Translations under genes and position numbers: made by a program
The notes under the pieces: model-generated
Databases searched by the model: none
The model's input: only the letters and a program-made list of their open reading frames with translations
Told to the model about the DNA's origin: nothing
From: Pempheris klunzingeri
Taxonomy: Eukaryota; Chordata; Actinopteri; Acropomatiformes; Pempheridae
DNA: 64,000 nucleotides
Reading direction: 5' to 3'
Assembly (NCBI RefSeq): GCF_042242105.1
Contig: NC_092034.1
Location: 1,706,644-1,770,643, forward strand
In this document: positions 11,840-27,440 of the stretch, in pieces
Layout of the letters: every line of letters starts with the position of its first letter
Position numbering within the stretch: position 1 is the first letter of the stretch

Positions 11840-14800
11840 CTACGCCCATCTCCCACTCGAGGTGAAGTTCCTGCTCATGCTGTAGACGGCGGTGGAGCTC
11901 TGGTGTTTGCCCCACGCTCCTAACGGGACGATGATGATGGTGGCGTTGTCCTCCGAGCCGTACTGCAGCGCCTTAAAGACACACGCTAGCTTTAACCTCT
12001 CACCCACAATTCCTTTCACCGCTATGCGGAATGACAAAACAAAAAGCGAGACCCGAGTACCTGCTGAGCGATGACGTCGGCCGCCTCCGTGGGGTCTTGC
12101 CGCTGGCTGATGACATCGCAGATCTCCTGGTCGCTCAGCAGGAAGTTGATGCCGTCGGTGGTCAGAGCGAGGAAGGAGTCGTTGGCGTGCTGGACCTGCG
12201 GAGACGGACGGAGACGTTAGGCTGTGCAGCGTCCATGCAGCGTTGCCATGGAGACACCGACACAAACCATCAACTGCTGCCACAAGGTGAGTCTTAAAGT
12301 TACAATCTCAGAGACGAGCCGACTTCTCTCCTGATTCATCAGCTCAGTGAACAGTTTCTGCTCTCAGTCTCTAGTTTACAGTCTTCTTCAGTTCATTTAG
12401 TCAGTGATGGTCCATTTAGAGGAAGATACACCAGGAAGAGGGGGGAGGGGCTTTAGGGCGGGGCTTCCTGCTCACTGACCAATCAGAGGAGGAGGTCTTT
12501 GTGAAATGAACTCCACTTCTGGCTCCAAAAGAAACAAGATGGTGACGCCCGTAAAGTCAAACTCGAGGCTTCAAAGCGGCGTCCACAAACTAGTCGGTAG
12601 CGTCATGGTGGCTACGTCCACGTCTTCTAAGCAGTCTGTGTGGGTGATGGAGAACTACCTGTGCACCACCTGTGATGTTACAGGTGAATGTCGCCACCAG
12701 GGGACAGACATCCAGCTGAAAACCTTCCACATTATAACTTTAATGACTTCAAATATGTCACAGAACTCGTCAGTGTGATGTCTGTTTACGGCTTCAGTTG
12801 TTGATACAAAAACTGCAGGAGAAAATATATAAGACCAGAAATACTAAACTTATAAATAATATAATGGCTTTTGTAATTTTTCACTTCTTCACTCACTATG
12901 GATCGTTTTCCTTTTATTACCTGACCTCAGTGCATCTTTTCTTATGTGGTATCTCTACTTGTTTGCCTGGTAAAAGTATAAAAATCTTACTTTGATGAAT
13001 GTTGAGCCTGAAGTCTGATAATGAGTCTGAGATGTCCCACCATGGCCACCGTACAGATAAAAGGCCCTTGTGATGACAGAATAGTGTGAACGTTTCCTGT
13101 ACGTTAATGTCTTTGTCTTCCAAACCAGCTCGGACTCACGTTGACTCGCTGCGTGTCCGGCTCAGCGATGACGCCGCTGGTTTTCAGGTGGAAGTCTCCG
13201 ATGCTGCGCGTCATGGCGAGCCGCCCGTTAACGTTGGCCTGACCCACGCTGTTCCACGTCACGAAGCCGCCAAACCTCTGGATCCTGAACACACACACAC
13301 ACACACACACCAAAAACCAGTTTCAGAGAGACAACAGCAGCCACAGTTAGCTGCCCGTCCCTTTAAGACTTCATGTGACGTGTTGACATGTGTTTGGGCG
13401 ATCGCCAGAGTTAAACATAACCTGTTACATAACAGCAGCTGCTTTAAGCTGCAGGGAAACCCAAACCTGGCCACCGGCCACAGCCCGACATACCTGAGAG
13501 CCTATTTATACACTAGAACCTGATCGGCCGCCTGAAACCTGCCGCTCCATCGGACGTCTGCTGCACGAAGAAGAAGAGGAAGAAGACGAACTACACCTGG
13601 ACCTGATTTATTCATCTTATATAATCTAGACATTATAATTAACACAGGCGGCACACAACACAAAATATTCATTCATTTAATTAGTCAGTAATTCGATGGG
13701 CAGGAGCAGTACATTTAGAAACTGAAATATTCAAAGCTAATATGTGTGTGCGGAGTAATAATGATAATAGTGTTGGTACTGTTCTAATTGAAATTGTGGA
13801 GGAAAAAAAATCCAATTTAACTTTAAAACTCTGGTCAATATTATGAGTTTCTGTTCCTTTTCACAATAAAAGTTTTTATTGGAAGTAAATTTATATTTTA
13901 TAATCCCACAATTTCACATTTTCATGATTATATGTAATATTTTGTATTTAATCATTTACAATATAACACACACAGTCTCTACTAATCATACTAGTGCACC
14001 TGTTTGTGTACCTGTGTCTCTCGTCCTTGCGGTCAGGTGTGTGGTCTTTGGTGAGCTTCTTGGCTCGTCCCTTCCTGCACAGCAGCGCCCGGCTGTCACC
14101 GACGCTGCCGACCACCAGCTCCACGCCGTCACGTAGCATGGCGACCGTCGCCGTGGTGCCGGCTGTCAGGAAGGAGGCTGGTTCAGGAGGAGAGGAAGTT
14201 TTTAAAACACCTTTTACTACTTACAGAGTCAATACTTTAGTTTATCTCTCGGTGTGTGCTTTATTTATTTTGTTTCTCACGGTTGTCGAAGAAGCTCAGG
14301 TGTGCGTGCAGAGACTCGTCGGCGCCTAAAAACGCTTTCTTTAAGACGTTCTCCAGGTCGTCGTCCTCCTCCAAAGCGTCTCTGAACGGAAACATTCAAT
14401 AAGTGACGCTCCTACGTGTTTTTATTCTGAATATTCTGGTGACGCTGTCTTCGGGGTTTCACCTGATGAACTCCTCCATGAAGGTGTGGCAGTAGTCGGC
14501 GGCGTGCGGCCCGCCGTGGCCGTCGAACACGGCGAAGTACAGCAGGTTGTCATGGATACGGGCGACTCGGAGACGGTCCTCGTTCTGCTTCCTGAGACCC
14601 AGAACAGACGCGCTGCCGACCCGGGACAGGCTGACCTGAGAGGGGGGGAGGTCGGTTCATCCTTTCATCCATTATTCAGCCATTCACATATAGTTCATCC
14701 TTTCATCCATGTGTCATCCATCCATCCATTTACACATTCATTTGTTCCACTCAACATGCCATGTAGCCAACTACTCATCCATTCTTGTATCCATTTATTG

Positions 14801-15831
14801 ATCTACTCACCGCTTCATGCACTCATTCATCCATCTCTTCATCTATTCATCCACACATGCATCATTCATCCAGTCACCTGTGGAATGGGTTTTCCGTATC
14901 TGATACTGGAGGGCAGCAGTATCGGCTCTTCTATCCGGTTGTCCCAGATACCAAACGAGTCCCAGGTGACCGGCCGGCCGCTGCCGTCGCTGTCGAAGCG
15001 AACCGACCCGCTGGCCCGCCGCACGCCCACGACCCCGAACGACCCAGCGCCCACCTGCAGGCCGATCAGACAGTCGCTCAGTCCACACAGCTGTAGTAGC
15101 TGCTATAATCCTGAGGGGCAACTCAAATCACCCAATGACGTCCACTAAAAGTGCTCACCAGACTTTATTGTTAAAAACAGTGATTTTACCTCACAGAACA
15201 CTTGTTTCTAGTTTCTAGTTGCTGTGACTTTGGTGTTTTAAAAAGTTATTTTAATATTCTAACTTTCTTAAACTTTAAAACACCAAAGTCACAGAATAAC
15301 ACAAACTGACTGATGGAGGCAGCAGCAGAGCAGCAGCTCCTGTGTCCTGTTCTCTAAAATCCCTGTTTTAGTGAATGTAGTCTGGTGTGTGTGCTGTTTG
15401 TGGTTAAACCAAAAGGATCTTCCAGGTCTCTCTCTGTAGGGATCCTTTCCATGATGCTGTCACACACTTAGAATAACACTCTGAGCCTGTCAGTGGATCA
15501 AACAAGCTCTTTTAGTGGACCTACTGTGATCAGGTGCAGTTGCAAGTACAGCTGCTGCTGGCTGAGGTGATCTACTGGATCAATTCACTTTTAGTACCTA
15601 CCAGTCATTTAGACGCCACAATATGTACAACAATTACAAATTATGCTCCAGTCTTCAAAAAGCAGCACTGCGTGGTTAATATTATATTATACATTATATT
15701 GTATATAGATATAGATTCACCTGCCCAGAAGCTGTGGAGGTTTCTGGCGAAGAGCGAGTGACGAGGAAGGTTTGTCTGGCGATGGTGGAGCGACCACAAC
15801 GCAGCAGGTTGAGCATCACTGTTGACGGCAT
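11840..15831 (-). CDS. ppm1k: Protein phosphatase 1K, mitochondrial (PP2Cm)
   Basis: Mn/Mg-dependent serine/threonine phosphatase of the mitochondrial matrix that dephosphorylates the branched-chain ketoacid dehydrogenase E1-alpha subunit and so activates BCAA breakdown. Coding exons in transcript order: 15831-15721, 15054-14878, 14635-14463, 14381-14281, 14177-14012, 13284-13140, 12195-12061 and 11971-11840. All join in phase to give 379 residues, against 372 in human. The N-terminus [15 protein letters not shown] is basic and free of acidic residues, as expected of a mitochondrial presequence. PP2C motifs are present: KQNEDR (112-117), FDGHGG (133-138), [42 protein letters not shown] and a C-terminal EDN, so the metal-binding aspartates are kept. 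The end, NFTSSGRWA, matches the vertebrate consensus. The acceptor at 14178 was preferred over one 15 bp inside because it keeps the conserved FLTAGT segment. Intron 1 holds a fold-back repeat. Confidence 0.96.
14641..14876 (+). repeat. Degenerate ATTCATCC-type simple repeat in a ppm1k intron
   Basis: The intron between ppm1k coding exons 2 and 3 is filled almost entirely by CATCC/ATTCATCC-like units with substitutions. It makes spurious open frames on the plus strand. Confidence 0.75.
15159..15520. repeat. Fold-back (MITE-like) element, copy B
   Basis: Same family as copy A. The left arm begins CACCAGACTTTATTGTTAAAAACAGTGATTTTACC. The centre is palindromic: TGTGACTTTGGTGTTTTAAA facing its inverse at about 15276-15296. 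The right arm ends in the block GGATCTTCCAGGTC ... CATGATGCTGTCACAC followed by GATCAAACAAGCTCTTTTAGTGG. It lies inside ppm1k intron 1. Confidence 0.75.
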
Positions 15832-16700
15832 GGCTGACTGTTCTTAACAGCTGTGGAGGGAACACCTGGACGGGCAGCGGGTTTCTGAAACATCGGACCA
15901 ACAGTCAAAAACACAAAGATAATCAGTTAACGAGAAAGAAAGCATCAAATCCTCTCGTCTGGGAGGATAGAATCAGTTTTTTTTGTTTAGAATATTTACT
16001 TAATAAATGACCCAAGTGATAAACAACTAACTATAAATCAAAACAGTTGCCAATTAATTCTTGTTAATCAAAGTTTAAAGGGTCCCTGGTGAGAACTGGT
16101 GGCAACTAACCTAATATTTCAGGCACTTTTGGGTCAGTTTTTATCCACCTGTTTTAAGTGCATTTTCACATTGAAAAAAAGTTTTAATGCAGAAAATAAT
16201 TTAAAAAAAAGTTGTTTTCTGTTTCTCAATATTTGCATAACAGTAGTGGATGGAAAAACGTGCACGAATCCCCACTTTCTTCTGCAGGTTTTCTGAAAAA
16301 GCGAAGCTACTTTTGGAGAAACCCGACGGATGCACCGGGGAGGAGTGAGAGGAAGAGAGGGGGTCAGCTGCTGGCAACACTCAGGAGTTTAATCCATCGA
16401 GCTGGTTGACATTAACGAGGATTATCTTCCTCATTCTCCCTCCTCCTCATCGTTTTGTACAGCATGCACTGTGTGTGTGTGTGTGCTCCACAAATAGCCG
16501 CCCGTCTCCTGCTGTGTTTTCGCTCTGTGTCGTCTCCTATCCATAACAAGCATTGCAAGACAAACACACCCAGCGGGGCTCTAAAAATACTTCAGCTGAA
16601 AAGGGGTGACCTTAAAACTGCAATTTTTGTTGTTGTTGGTGTTTTAAGTTAGAACTTAGGGTTCTTGAGCTTTTATTTTGAAGGGTATGCTCCATCAAGT

Positions 16701-16948
16701 ACATGATTGCATCAGAAATAATGACACAATGTGTCGCTGTAAAACCCTCATAGCAATATGAGTGTTTTTACTTTTGATGCTTAAAGTACATTTTGCTGAT
16801 AAAACTTGAACTTTTACTTTTAATTAAGTATTTTAAACCTGTAGTATTGTTACCTTAAATATCTTAAATATAAAGTACTACTAAAATAAGGAATGACACT
16901 AAATAAATAGAACATTAAAGTATGTAATAGCTTAATAACTCATTTTAA
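16701..16948 (+). repeat. Direct duplication in the ppm1k 5' intron, copy 1
   Basis: About 250 bp starting ACATGATTGCATCAGAAATA and ending CTTAATAACTCATTTTAA is repeated in the same orientation at 17948-18202 with only small differences, such as loss of CA in ACACAATG. The interior (TACTTTTGATGCTTAAAGTACATTTTGC) belongs to a dispersed TACTTTTAC-type repeat seen elsewhere in the window. Confidence 0.85.
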
Positions 16949-17274
16949 TTTGCACCACTATATTGTGAATTTGCACCTGATCTTATGATTAAAGTCTGTG
17001 TTATTGTCTGCAAAGTTACAGGTAACTAAAGCTGTTGAATAACAGTGGAGTAAAAAGTGAAATAATCAAGTATGAAGCAGCAGAAAATGGAAATACTCCA
17101 GTTCTCTAGACACTCCAGTTGTCACCTTTAGCCCATTTTCCTGTGACAGTTTTTTTTTTTTTGCCAAACCATCACCGTAAAGTGGTGTCCCAAAATAAAT
17201 AAAGCAGCAATCAAATAAAAACTGATTACGCCACCAGCGGCTGATATACACACATAAGACAGTTGTAACGTTAT

Positions 17275-17277
<3 letters not shown>

Positions 17278-17336
<59 letters not shown>
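17278..17336 (+). repeat. (GT)n microsatellite
   Basis: Long uninterrupted GT run in the 5' intron of ppm1k. Confidence 0.95.
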
Positions 17337-17338
<2 letters not shown>

Positions 17339-17461
17339 CCTTCACATGGCACTGCAGAACAGTGTGTGCAAACTAAAACACATGTGACCTACTTGTTGTT
17401 GACAAAACATAACAATGCACATGCATGTTCGGGTGCACAGAGGCTTCTTATATACCTTACC

Positions 17462-17735
17462 AAATCAGATATTTATCTATTTATTCAACAAGAACTACAA
17501 ACAAATGTTATTCAGATCCAGAACATCCTGCAGAAAATAAATAAATAAATATATATATATAAAACATATACCAGGTGGTACTCAGAACAACACCAAAGCA
17601 CCACCCCCCTCGTACTGGAGCAGATTTTAAAATGGTGACAAATCAGATATTTATCTATTTATTTAACAAAGACTACAAATAAACGTTATTCAGATCCAGA
17701 ACATTCTGCACAAAATGTATATATATATAAAAAAA
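17462..17735 (+). repeat. Two direct copies of a ~95-bp AT-rich unit
   Basis: CAAATCAGATATTTATCTAT ... TTATTCAGATCCAGAACAT is present at about 17462-17560 and again at about 17641-17735, each ending in a short (AT)n run. The two copies are separated by about 80 unrelated bases. Confidence 0.75.
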
Positions 17736-17947
17736 CATCTATTGTACTAAGAACAAGTTTGAGGCAGTTTTATACTACTACAGTTTTTCGGACTGGAAAT
17801 ATTATACTTTTACTCCACTACATTCATCTGACAGCTTCAGTTACTTTGCAGGACAGCGTTTTACGAACCACAAACGTAGAAGATCAGCAAATGTTTTTGA
17901 TATAAAACATTAAACCTCAACCAACTATGACAAAAAAAGGTAATTAC

Positions 17948-18202
17948 ACATGATTGCATCAGAAATAATGACAATGTGTCGCTGTAAAACCCTCATAGCA
18001 ATATGAGTGTTTTTACTTTTGATGCTTAAAGTACATTTTGCTGATAAAACTTGAACTTTTACTTTTAAAGGAGTATTTTAACGTATAGTATTGCTACCTT
18101 AAATGTCTTAAATATAAAGTACTACTAATATAAACATACTAAAGGAATGACACTAAATAAATAGAACATTATAGTATGTAATAGCTTAATAACTCATTTT
18201 AA
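17948..18202 (+). repeat. Direct duplication in the ppm1k 5' intron, copy 2
   Basis: Second copy of the 16701-16948 segment, about 1 kb downstream, same orientation and nearly identical. It lies only about 50 bp from the non-coding first-exon donor of ppm1k. Confidence 0.85.
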
Positions 18203-18254
18203 ATCACTGTGAAGATGACAGTAAAAATCAAAATGGCGGTTGTAAAAAACTCAC

Positions 18255-18500
18255 CTTCTCCTTCTTCTTTTATCGCTAATTATTTCCCGCCGCTCCTGTT
18301 TCCGTGACAACCGGAGCTCCAGCAGCTGCCTCAGCCGTCAGTGGCCCCGCGCGCTACGGCTCTTCAGGTGGGGGGGGCTCGAGGGCGTTTAAAGGGAGCG
18401 GCTGCCGGCCAATCAAAAACCCGGGAACGCAGCGACGTCATCGCCGAACGCCGGGGTGGAATGTGAACGCTTTTGGCGCGAAGCCAAACCCGGAAGGAAC
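18255..18500 (-). promoter_or_regulatory. ppm1k non-coding first exon and GC-rich promoter
   Basis: A minus-strand donor GAAGGAGAAG/GTGAG places the end of a leader exon at 18255; its 5' end is not defined. The next acceptor fits TTTCAG just upstream of the ATG at 15831 (about 15885). The 18290-18500 stretch is rich in G+C and CpG compared with its surroundings and contains TTTGGCGCGAAG, similar to an E2F site. The transcription start is inferred, not seen. Confidence 0.5.
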
Positions 18501-19870
18501 GTCTTCTCTCTGAATACCTGCAGTAGTTAGTCAGTAGGACTAGTAGTACTAGTAGTAACTCCTGTAAGGTAAGTATCCTGTTTTTAACACAGTAAAGATG
18601 CTGTACTTACTGTAAAACTAGTAAAAAAAAAAAAAAAAAGTAATTATATCTATGAAACCAAGTACTTTTACTTCAGGATTGTGCTAAACTACAAGTTTGA
18701 GGTACTTATACTTTACTTGAGTATTTCCATGTTATGCTACACTGCTTTATACTTAAACTCCACTATATTTTGAAGGCAAATATTCTTATTTTGTACACAA
18801 GTACATGTGTTAAAATATAAATCAATAAATAAATGACGGTATATTACTATAAGTTAAGCTACACAGCAGTATTTAAAGTGATTAAAATGAGCTCCACCTT
18901 CACCAGCTGCACTGTAGGAGCTCTGCTGTTTGCCACTCAAGTAAAACGTCTCAATACTTCTTCCACCATTATTTCTAACCACTCTTATACATGTGCAGAG
19001 GAGCAGCTCCCCCTAGTGGCTAATAAGATAACTCCTAAAACCGTTACAGATCCAGACAGAGGACAACAGTAACACAGTCAGGTGGGAATTTACTGTAAAA
19101 TTGTAATGTGGAGTTGAGTTACAAGTGATCAGCTTTCTACTTCAGAAACACTTTGAACGGCTTCATCTACTGGTGCTAATTTCAGATCAAACCAAGAGTC
19201 TGTTTTGTTTATTTCTAGCAAAATCACAAAAACAATCTGTTTCAACATGTAGAGACAAACTACTGAATTAACATTTGATATTCGGTCAAATTAGTTCAGA
19301 GCCTTAAATTTAACCAAACAGTGGCATTAAAAAGCTTTAAAATCTATGTAAACCCTGATAATGGAAGAACCGTCATCTCACAGCGAGGGTTGTGTCTACA
19401 GAACATACTGCATTCATTTGAATTATTTTTCTGAATACTAATAGTTTTTTGTGCAAAATACTGAAAATGATATGAACTCTGTTTAAATATGTGTAATTTA
19501 AGAATCACTACGTAACATAAAGAGGCTCGTAAACATTAGAAATAATCAGAGAATAACAAAACATCCTCAAACCATCACAGTGTATTTTGAAAAATCCTCA
19601 AGAGTCAATAAGAAATAATCAAAGCTTTCTTCTTCTTCTACCGTTACACTGACCTCTTGTCTGGAGTCCATATTTATCGTCCACGCTGATCTCATTGGTT
19701 TGTTGTCTTTGCTGGACGGATCCTTCAGGGCCTCCGTAGGGGCGAAAGGGGAACATCCCACCGACCGTTACACCAAACAATCAAATGATCGATGGAGAGA
19801 ATAATCAGCAGATGAATCCAGAATCATCAGCTGAATTATGATACTAAATAGATCAAAATTAAGATCCTTT

Positions 19871-20143
19871 TTGTTTAACCAGAGACACACCAGACCCCAT
19901 TGACAAAAACGCTGATTTTACACAAGAGAACACAGAGACCTTTTGCTTTGTAGCTGCTGTGACTTTGGCGTTTTAAAGTTATTTAGGATCTGAAAATAAC
20001 TCTTTAAACCACCAAAGTCACACAATAACACAAAGAAACCAAACAATTGAGGCAGTAGTAGACCAGCAACTCTTGTGTTCTGTGAGGTAAAATTGCAGTT
20101 TTTGTCTATGGAGTCTGGTGGCTTTGAAGAAACCAAAATAAAT
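19871..20143. repeat. Fold-back (MITE-like) element, copy C
   Basis: Left arm CACCAGACCCCATTGACAAAAACG and right arm TTTTTGTCTATGGAGTCTGGTG are inverted copies. The interior pair TGTGACTTTGGCGTTTTAAA and TTTAAACCACCAAAGTCACA also face each other, so most of the 270 bp could form one hairpin. Confidence 0.75.
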
Positions 20144-20198
20144 AGTGTTTTCTAGGTTAGAGACACCAAATGAACAGGATCACCATCTCTATGATATT

Positions 20199-20230
<32 letters not shown>

Positions 20231-20378
20231 CTGAATAAAACATGGCGGAGAGACTCTGTTGTTAACATGAGCGTGACTTTAATGTTTCTGAATAATTCAG
20301 AGAAGCAGCTCGGTGCTCCATCAACAACACAAGTCCTCCGCTACAGGGGGGAGTTATGTTATGAAACAGGGCTGAGGG

Positions 20379-20985
20379 GGAGGAGGGGGAGGAGGAGAGA
20401 GAGAGAGAGGAGGAGGTGAAGTTTAAGTGTGACGACATGAATGAAAGGGCAGTGTTAAATGTGATGTATTGAGGGAAGAGGAGAGGAGGGAGGGGAGGAG
20501 GAGGGAAGGGGAGAGGAGGGGAGGAGGGGAGGGAAGGAGAGAGAGGAGGAGAGGGGAGGAAGAGAGAAGGAGAGGTAAGGGGAGAGGGGAGGAGGGAAGA
20601 GGGGAGGAGAAGAAGAGGGAAGGAGAGAGGGAGGAGGGGAGGAGTGAGAGGAGAGGAAAGGAGGGAGGAGGAGAAGAGGAGAGGAGAGGGGGAGGAGGAG
20701 AGGGAATGAGAGTGGGAGGAGGAGGGAAGGGAAGAGGAGGGAGGAAAGGAGAAGGGGGAGGAGGAGAGGAAAGGAGGGAAGAAGGGAGGAGGAGAGGGGA
20801 GGAAAGGAGAGGAGAGTAGAGAGGTGGGAAGGAGAGAGGAAAGAAGTTATGACAGGAGGGAAAGAAAGGAAAGAGGAGGGAAAGACAAGGAGAGGAAAGG
20901 AAAGAAAAGGAAGGAAAACAGGAGTCAAAGAAAAGAAAGTGGAGGAAGTAAAGTGTTTCCCATCTGAGAAATTAGCAGAAAACAA
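20379..20985 (+). repeat. Long (GGA/GAA)-rich polypurine tract
   Basis: About 600 bp of nearly pure A/G sequence on the plus strand with very few pyrimidines, made of GGAGG, GGAAGG and GAGAGG units. It ends in (CA)n at about 20986. Open frames through it (Arg/Glu/Gly-rich on plus, Ser/Pro/Leu-rich on minus) are artefacts of composition. Mirror-symmetric purine tracts of this kind can form triplex DNA. Confidence 0.9.
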
Positions 20986-21399
20986 CACACACACACACAC
21001 TCACACACACACACACACTTCCTTGAGTGGTTTGCGCCGCCTTTCGTCAAAAAGGAAGTAGATGAAATATTCACGACCAGTGAGGAGCTGCTGTCTTCTT
21101 CACTTCACCTCAAAAACTGTACTTCTCAGTTCTTCTCACACTCCGAACCAAACAAGCACTACGACTTAACATCGCCGCCTGTCAGTGTCACAGAGGAACG
21201 CTCATACTTATATGAACCTTATCGGCCACACTGGTTTGTTTTATGTGCACGAGGGTTTTATTGCTATTAAATCCAAACATGTTGAGCTCAAACCGCCTGA
21301 CCTTTGACCCCGACCCGCTAGTGAAAACATGCAGACGTGTTGTGTGACACAGTGGTCGTACGAGGAGGTGTTTTTAAAAGTAGGATTTCTGGAACAGTC

Positions 21400-25034
<3,635 letters not shown>

Positions 25035-25908
25035 GGTGGTGATAGAAAATCAGGGAGCAGCCAGAATCAAATAGCAGCACCTGATTGGACAGATGGCGAA
25101 ATTATCAATAGAAGCCAACTACAGTACAATTCCTGAACTATATACCATTTATCAAACCAATAGAAAATAATGAATTCATGAATTTAGATTGATTTATTAA
25201 ATGACTTATATTACTGATACTAATGCCATCTTAAATTATCATGTTGCATCTACAAATATATTTTCCTGACTGTTAAATATCAACTCAGTTGCTGTTATTT
25301 CTGTTCTTTCCAACAGCTATTTTCTGTCAAACAGACGAATCCTCTCGGGATCAGTTTTTGCTCTTTTTGCTCTTTCCCCTGCTGGGCCTCACACAGCCGA
25401 ACTCATGACTGAAATGTCAGAAATTTTAATACCCTTCTTCTTGTCTTAATCAAGGATCCAACAATGAAAAATTACTGTTATTTTGCACACAAATAAACCT
25501 GATTTATCTGAACTAAAACGTGTGGTTTGTTTGGTATGGAAACAACATATCAGAGCATCAAAATAATCAAACTATAACTATGATTAATAAAGTACATCCA
25601 TCTATCTAGATGAAATGCCGTTAATAGGAGTATCATAGGAGTTATATAATCATCATCAAGATCATGTTTTTTTAGTGTAAAATTTTAATCAGCAAAGTGA
25701 CCAGTGCCACTACCTGCAGCTGTCAGATAAAACAACAACAATTTTGACTGAAATCGGCGCTTTAGTAGATTTCCAAATTAATGAGAACATAATGATATAA
25801 ACATTTACAGGAGAAAAAAAGTACAGTTAATTTAGGTTTAATATCACAAATCAGCATTAAGTCGCTGTAATCTCACTACAGTAATATTATATGTCCGTCT
25901 CTACATAC

Positions 25909-26040
25909 CGTTTCAGAGTCCACGGTCACCAGCGGCGGTCGACGGTGAAAATCCCATCATGGTGTCTGACGACCGCCTGCCGAGAAAGAGAGGAAAGCTT
26001 CAGCTCGGTGGTACCTCCTCAGAGCTCGACCACGGTAATG
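25909..26040 (-). promoter_or_regulatory. Possible gprin3 leader exon and promoter
   Basis: A minus-strand donor-like AAACG/GTATGTAG ends a possible non-coding exon at 25909. An acceptor-like CCAATCAG/GTGCTG at 25081 lies 47 bp upstream of the gprin3 ATG. The region 25920-26040 is richer in CpG than its flanks. The 5' end cannot be set from sequence alone. Confidence 0.35.
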
Positions 26041-26309
26041 AATAAATAAAAGGAGGAGGGCGAGAGGGAGGAGGGCAGCCATCATCACCATGTTTCTCTC
26101 TCCTCCTTTCCCTCCTCCTTATCCTGTTTTGTCCTCCTCTTCCTCTTTGGTGGTTCTTTTCCATTCTTGTTCTTTTCTTGATTCTTCAGTCCCTCCTCCC
26201 CAAACCTTCTCTCCCATCTTTCTCTTTATCTTCATCTTCCCAATTCTTCTTTTTTCAGACCTCTACCACCTTTCAATTCTTGGTCTCCCTTCTTCTTCCA
26301 TCCTGTATC

Positions 26310-26725
26310 TGTTTAATGGACGTCCATCCATCCATTTTCTTCCATTTGTCCAGGGTCGGGTCACGGTGCCGGTAGGCTAAGGAGGGGACTCCAGCTCCTC
26401 CTGGTGGATCCTGATTTGTTCCCAGGCCAGATCAGATATATAATCCCTCCAAGGAGTTCTGGATCTGCCCCGGGGTGTCCTCCCAGCTGGATGCCCAGGA
26501 GGCATTCAGACCAGATGCCCAAATCATGTGGAGGAGCAGCGGCTCTACTCCGAGCTCCTCACCCCGTCTCTAAGGCTGAGCCCAGACACCCTGAGGAGGA
26601 AACTCATTTTAGCTGCTTGTATTCACGACTTCAATCTCTTGGTCATGACCCAAAGCCTACGGCCATAGGTGAGCTTACGGCTCAGCTCCCGCTTCACCAC
26701 TGCATTACTGCCACCGCCACATTCA
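26310..26725 (-). mobile_element. Degraded LINE (RTE/Rex3-like) reverse-transcriptase C-terminal fragment
   Basis: Read on the minus strand, the text resembles the C-terminal tail of a fish non-LTR retrotransposon ORF: LWVMTK, QAAKMSFL-RVSGLSLRD, FGHLV and TLDKWKKMDGW, interrupted by several stop codons. It is a dead 3' fragment; no endonuclease or RT core is left. The open frame on the plus strand at 26404-26760 is its antisense shadow. Family assignment is from memory of the motif order only. Confidence 0.7.
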
Positions 26726-27029
26726 GACATTTAGTGGACTTCCTGAGCCACGTTTATTGACACTGTTTTTAGTTTGAGTTATAGATTGTAGAAAAGAAGT
26801 GGACCAGGGGTTCATAAACTAATTTTTCTCACCTGATTTATTTCAGGTGAGAAGTAAACAGTAACCAGTTTTCCTACCTGCCGACTAACCAATCAGAGGC
26901 AGGGGAAAAAAAAATCACGCACCACTTCATGCTCCAAAATCAGGCAACAGCCTTGAACTAAGTGGCTTCATCCACTTCTTAAATACAGTCTATGGTTTGA
27001 GTCAATAGATTAAAGATGAATGCTAACAT

Positions 27030-27440
27030 GCAAACGTTTAGCATCACTTCGCTTTACGTATAGTGACCTTAGTTTAGCGTGTTAGCGGGCTAACATCTGC
27101 TACTTAGCACTAAATAGAGAGTACAGCTGAGGCTGATGGGAATATCTTTAATTTTGATGATATTTGGTCATAAAACAAACAGAAATTTTGACCTGATGAT
27201 GGATCAAAGATTAATCCTCTGGGGCCTGTGAATATCTGCACAGGAATGTCACACTAAACCATCTGTTAGATGCCAATATACATCACTAAGATCTGTGAAA
27301 ACTTTTATCTGCTCATGGGACAAAGAACTGAACAGATGGTCACCAAAGTCAGTAGGATTCACCCTCTGTGGACCAAGAACATCTGTATGAAATGTCATGT
27401 CAGTCCATCCAATAGATGAGACATAAAGATGAGATATTTC
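27030..27440 (+). repeat. Interspersed repeat of the GCTAACATGCTAATG type, copy 2
   Basis: Blocks GCTAACATCTGCTACTTAGC, GTACAGCTGAGGCTGATGGG, TTTGGTCATAAAACAAACAG and ATTCACCCTCTGTGGACCAAG follow in the same order as in the copy at about 3935-4530. Non-coding. Confidence 0.6.

Larger units (their letters stand above)
18521..21399. other. ppm1k-gprin3 intergenic interval
   Basis: No gene supported. It contains a TACTTTTAC-type repeat tract (18655-18860), a fold-back element (19871-20143), a GT run (20198-20222) and a long polypurine tract. The gprin3 3' UTR occupies the right end: a minus-strand AATAAA is present at 21262-21257, about 140 bp past the stop codon. Confidence 0.5.

Noticed and set aside
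20455-21000. Ser/Pro/Leu-rich 181-codon open frame
   Set aside because: Arises from the polypurine/polypyrimidine tract; pure composition effect.
26404-26760. 118-codon plus-strand open frame
   Set aside because: Antisense to a decayed LINE reverse-transcriptase fragment; not a host gene.
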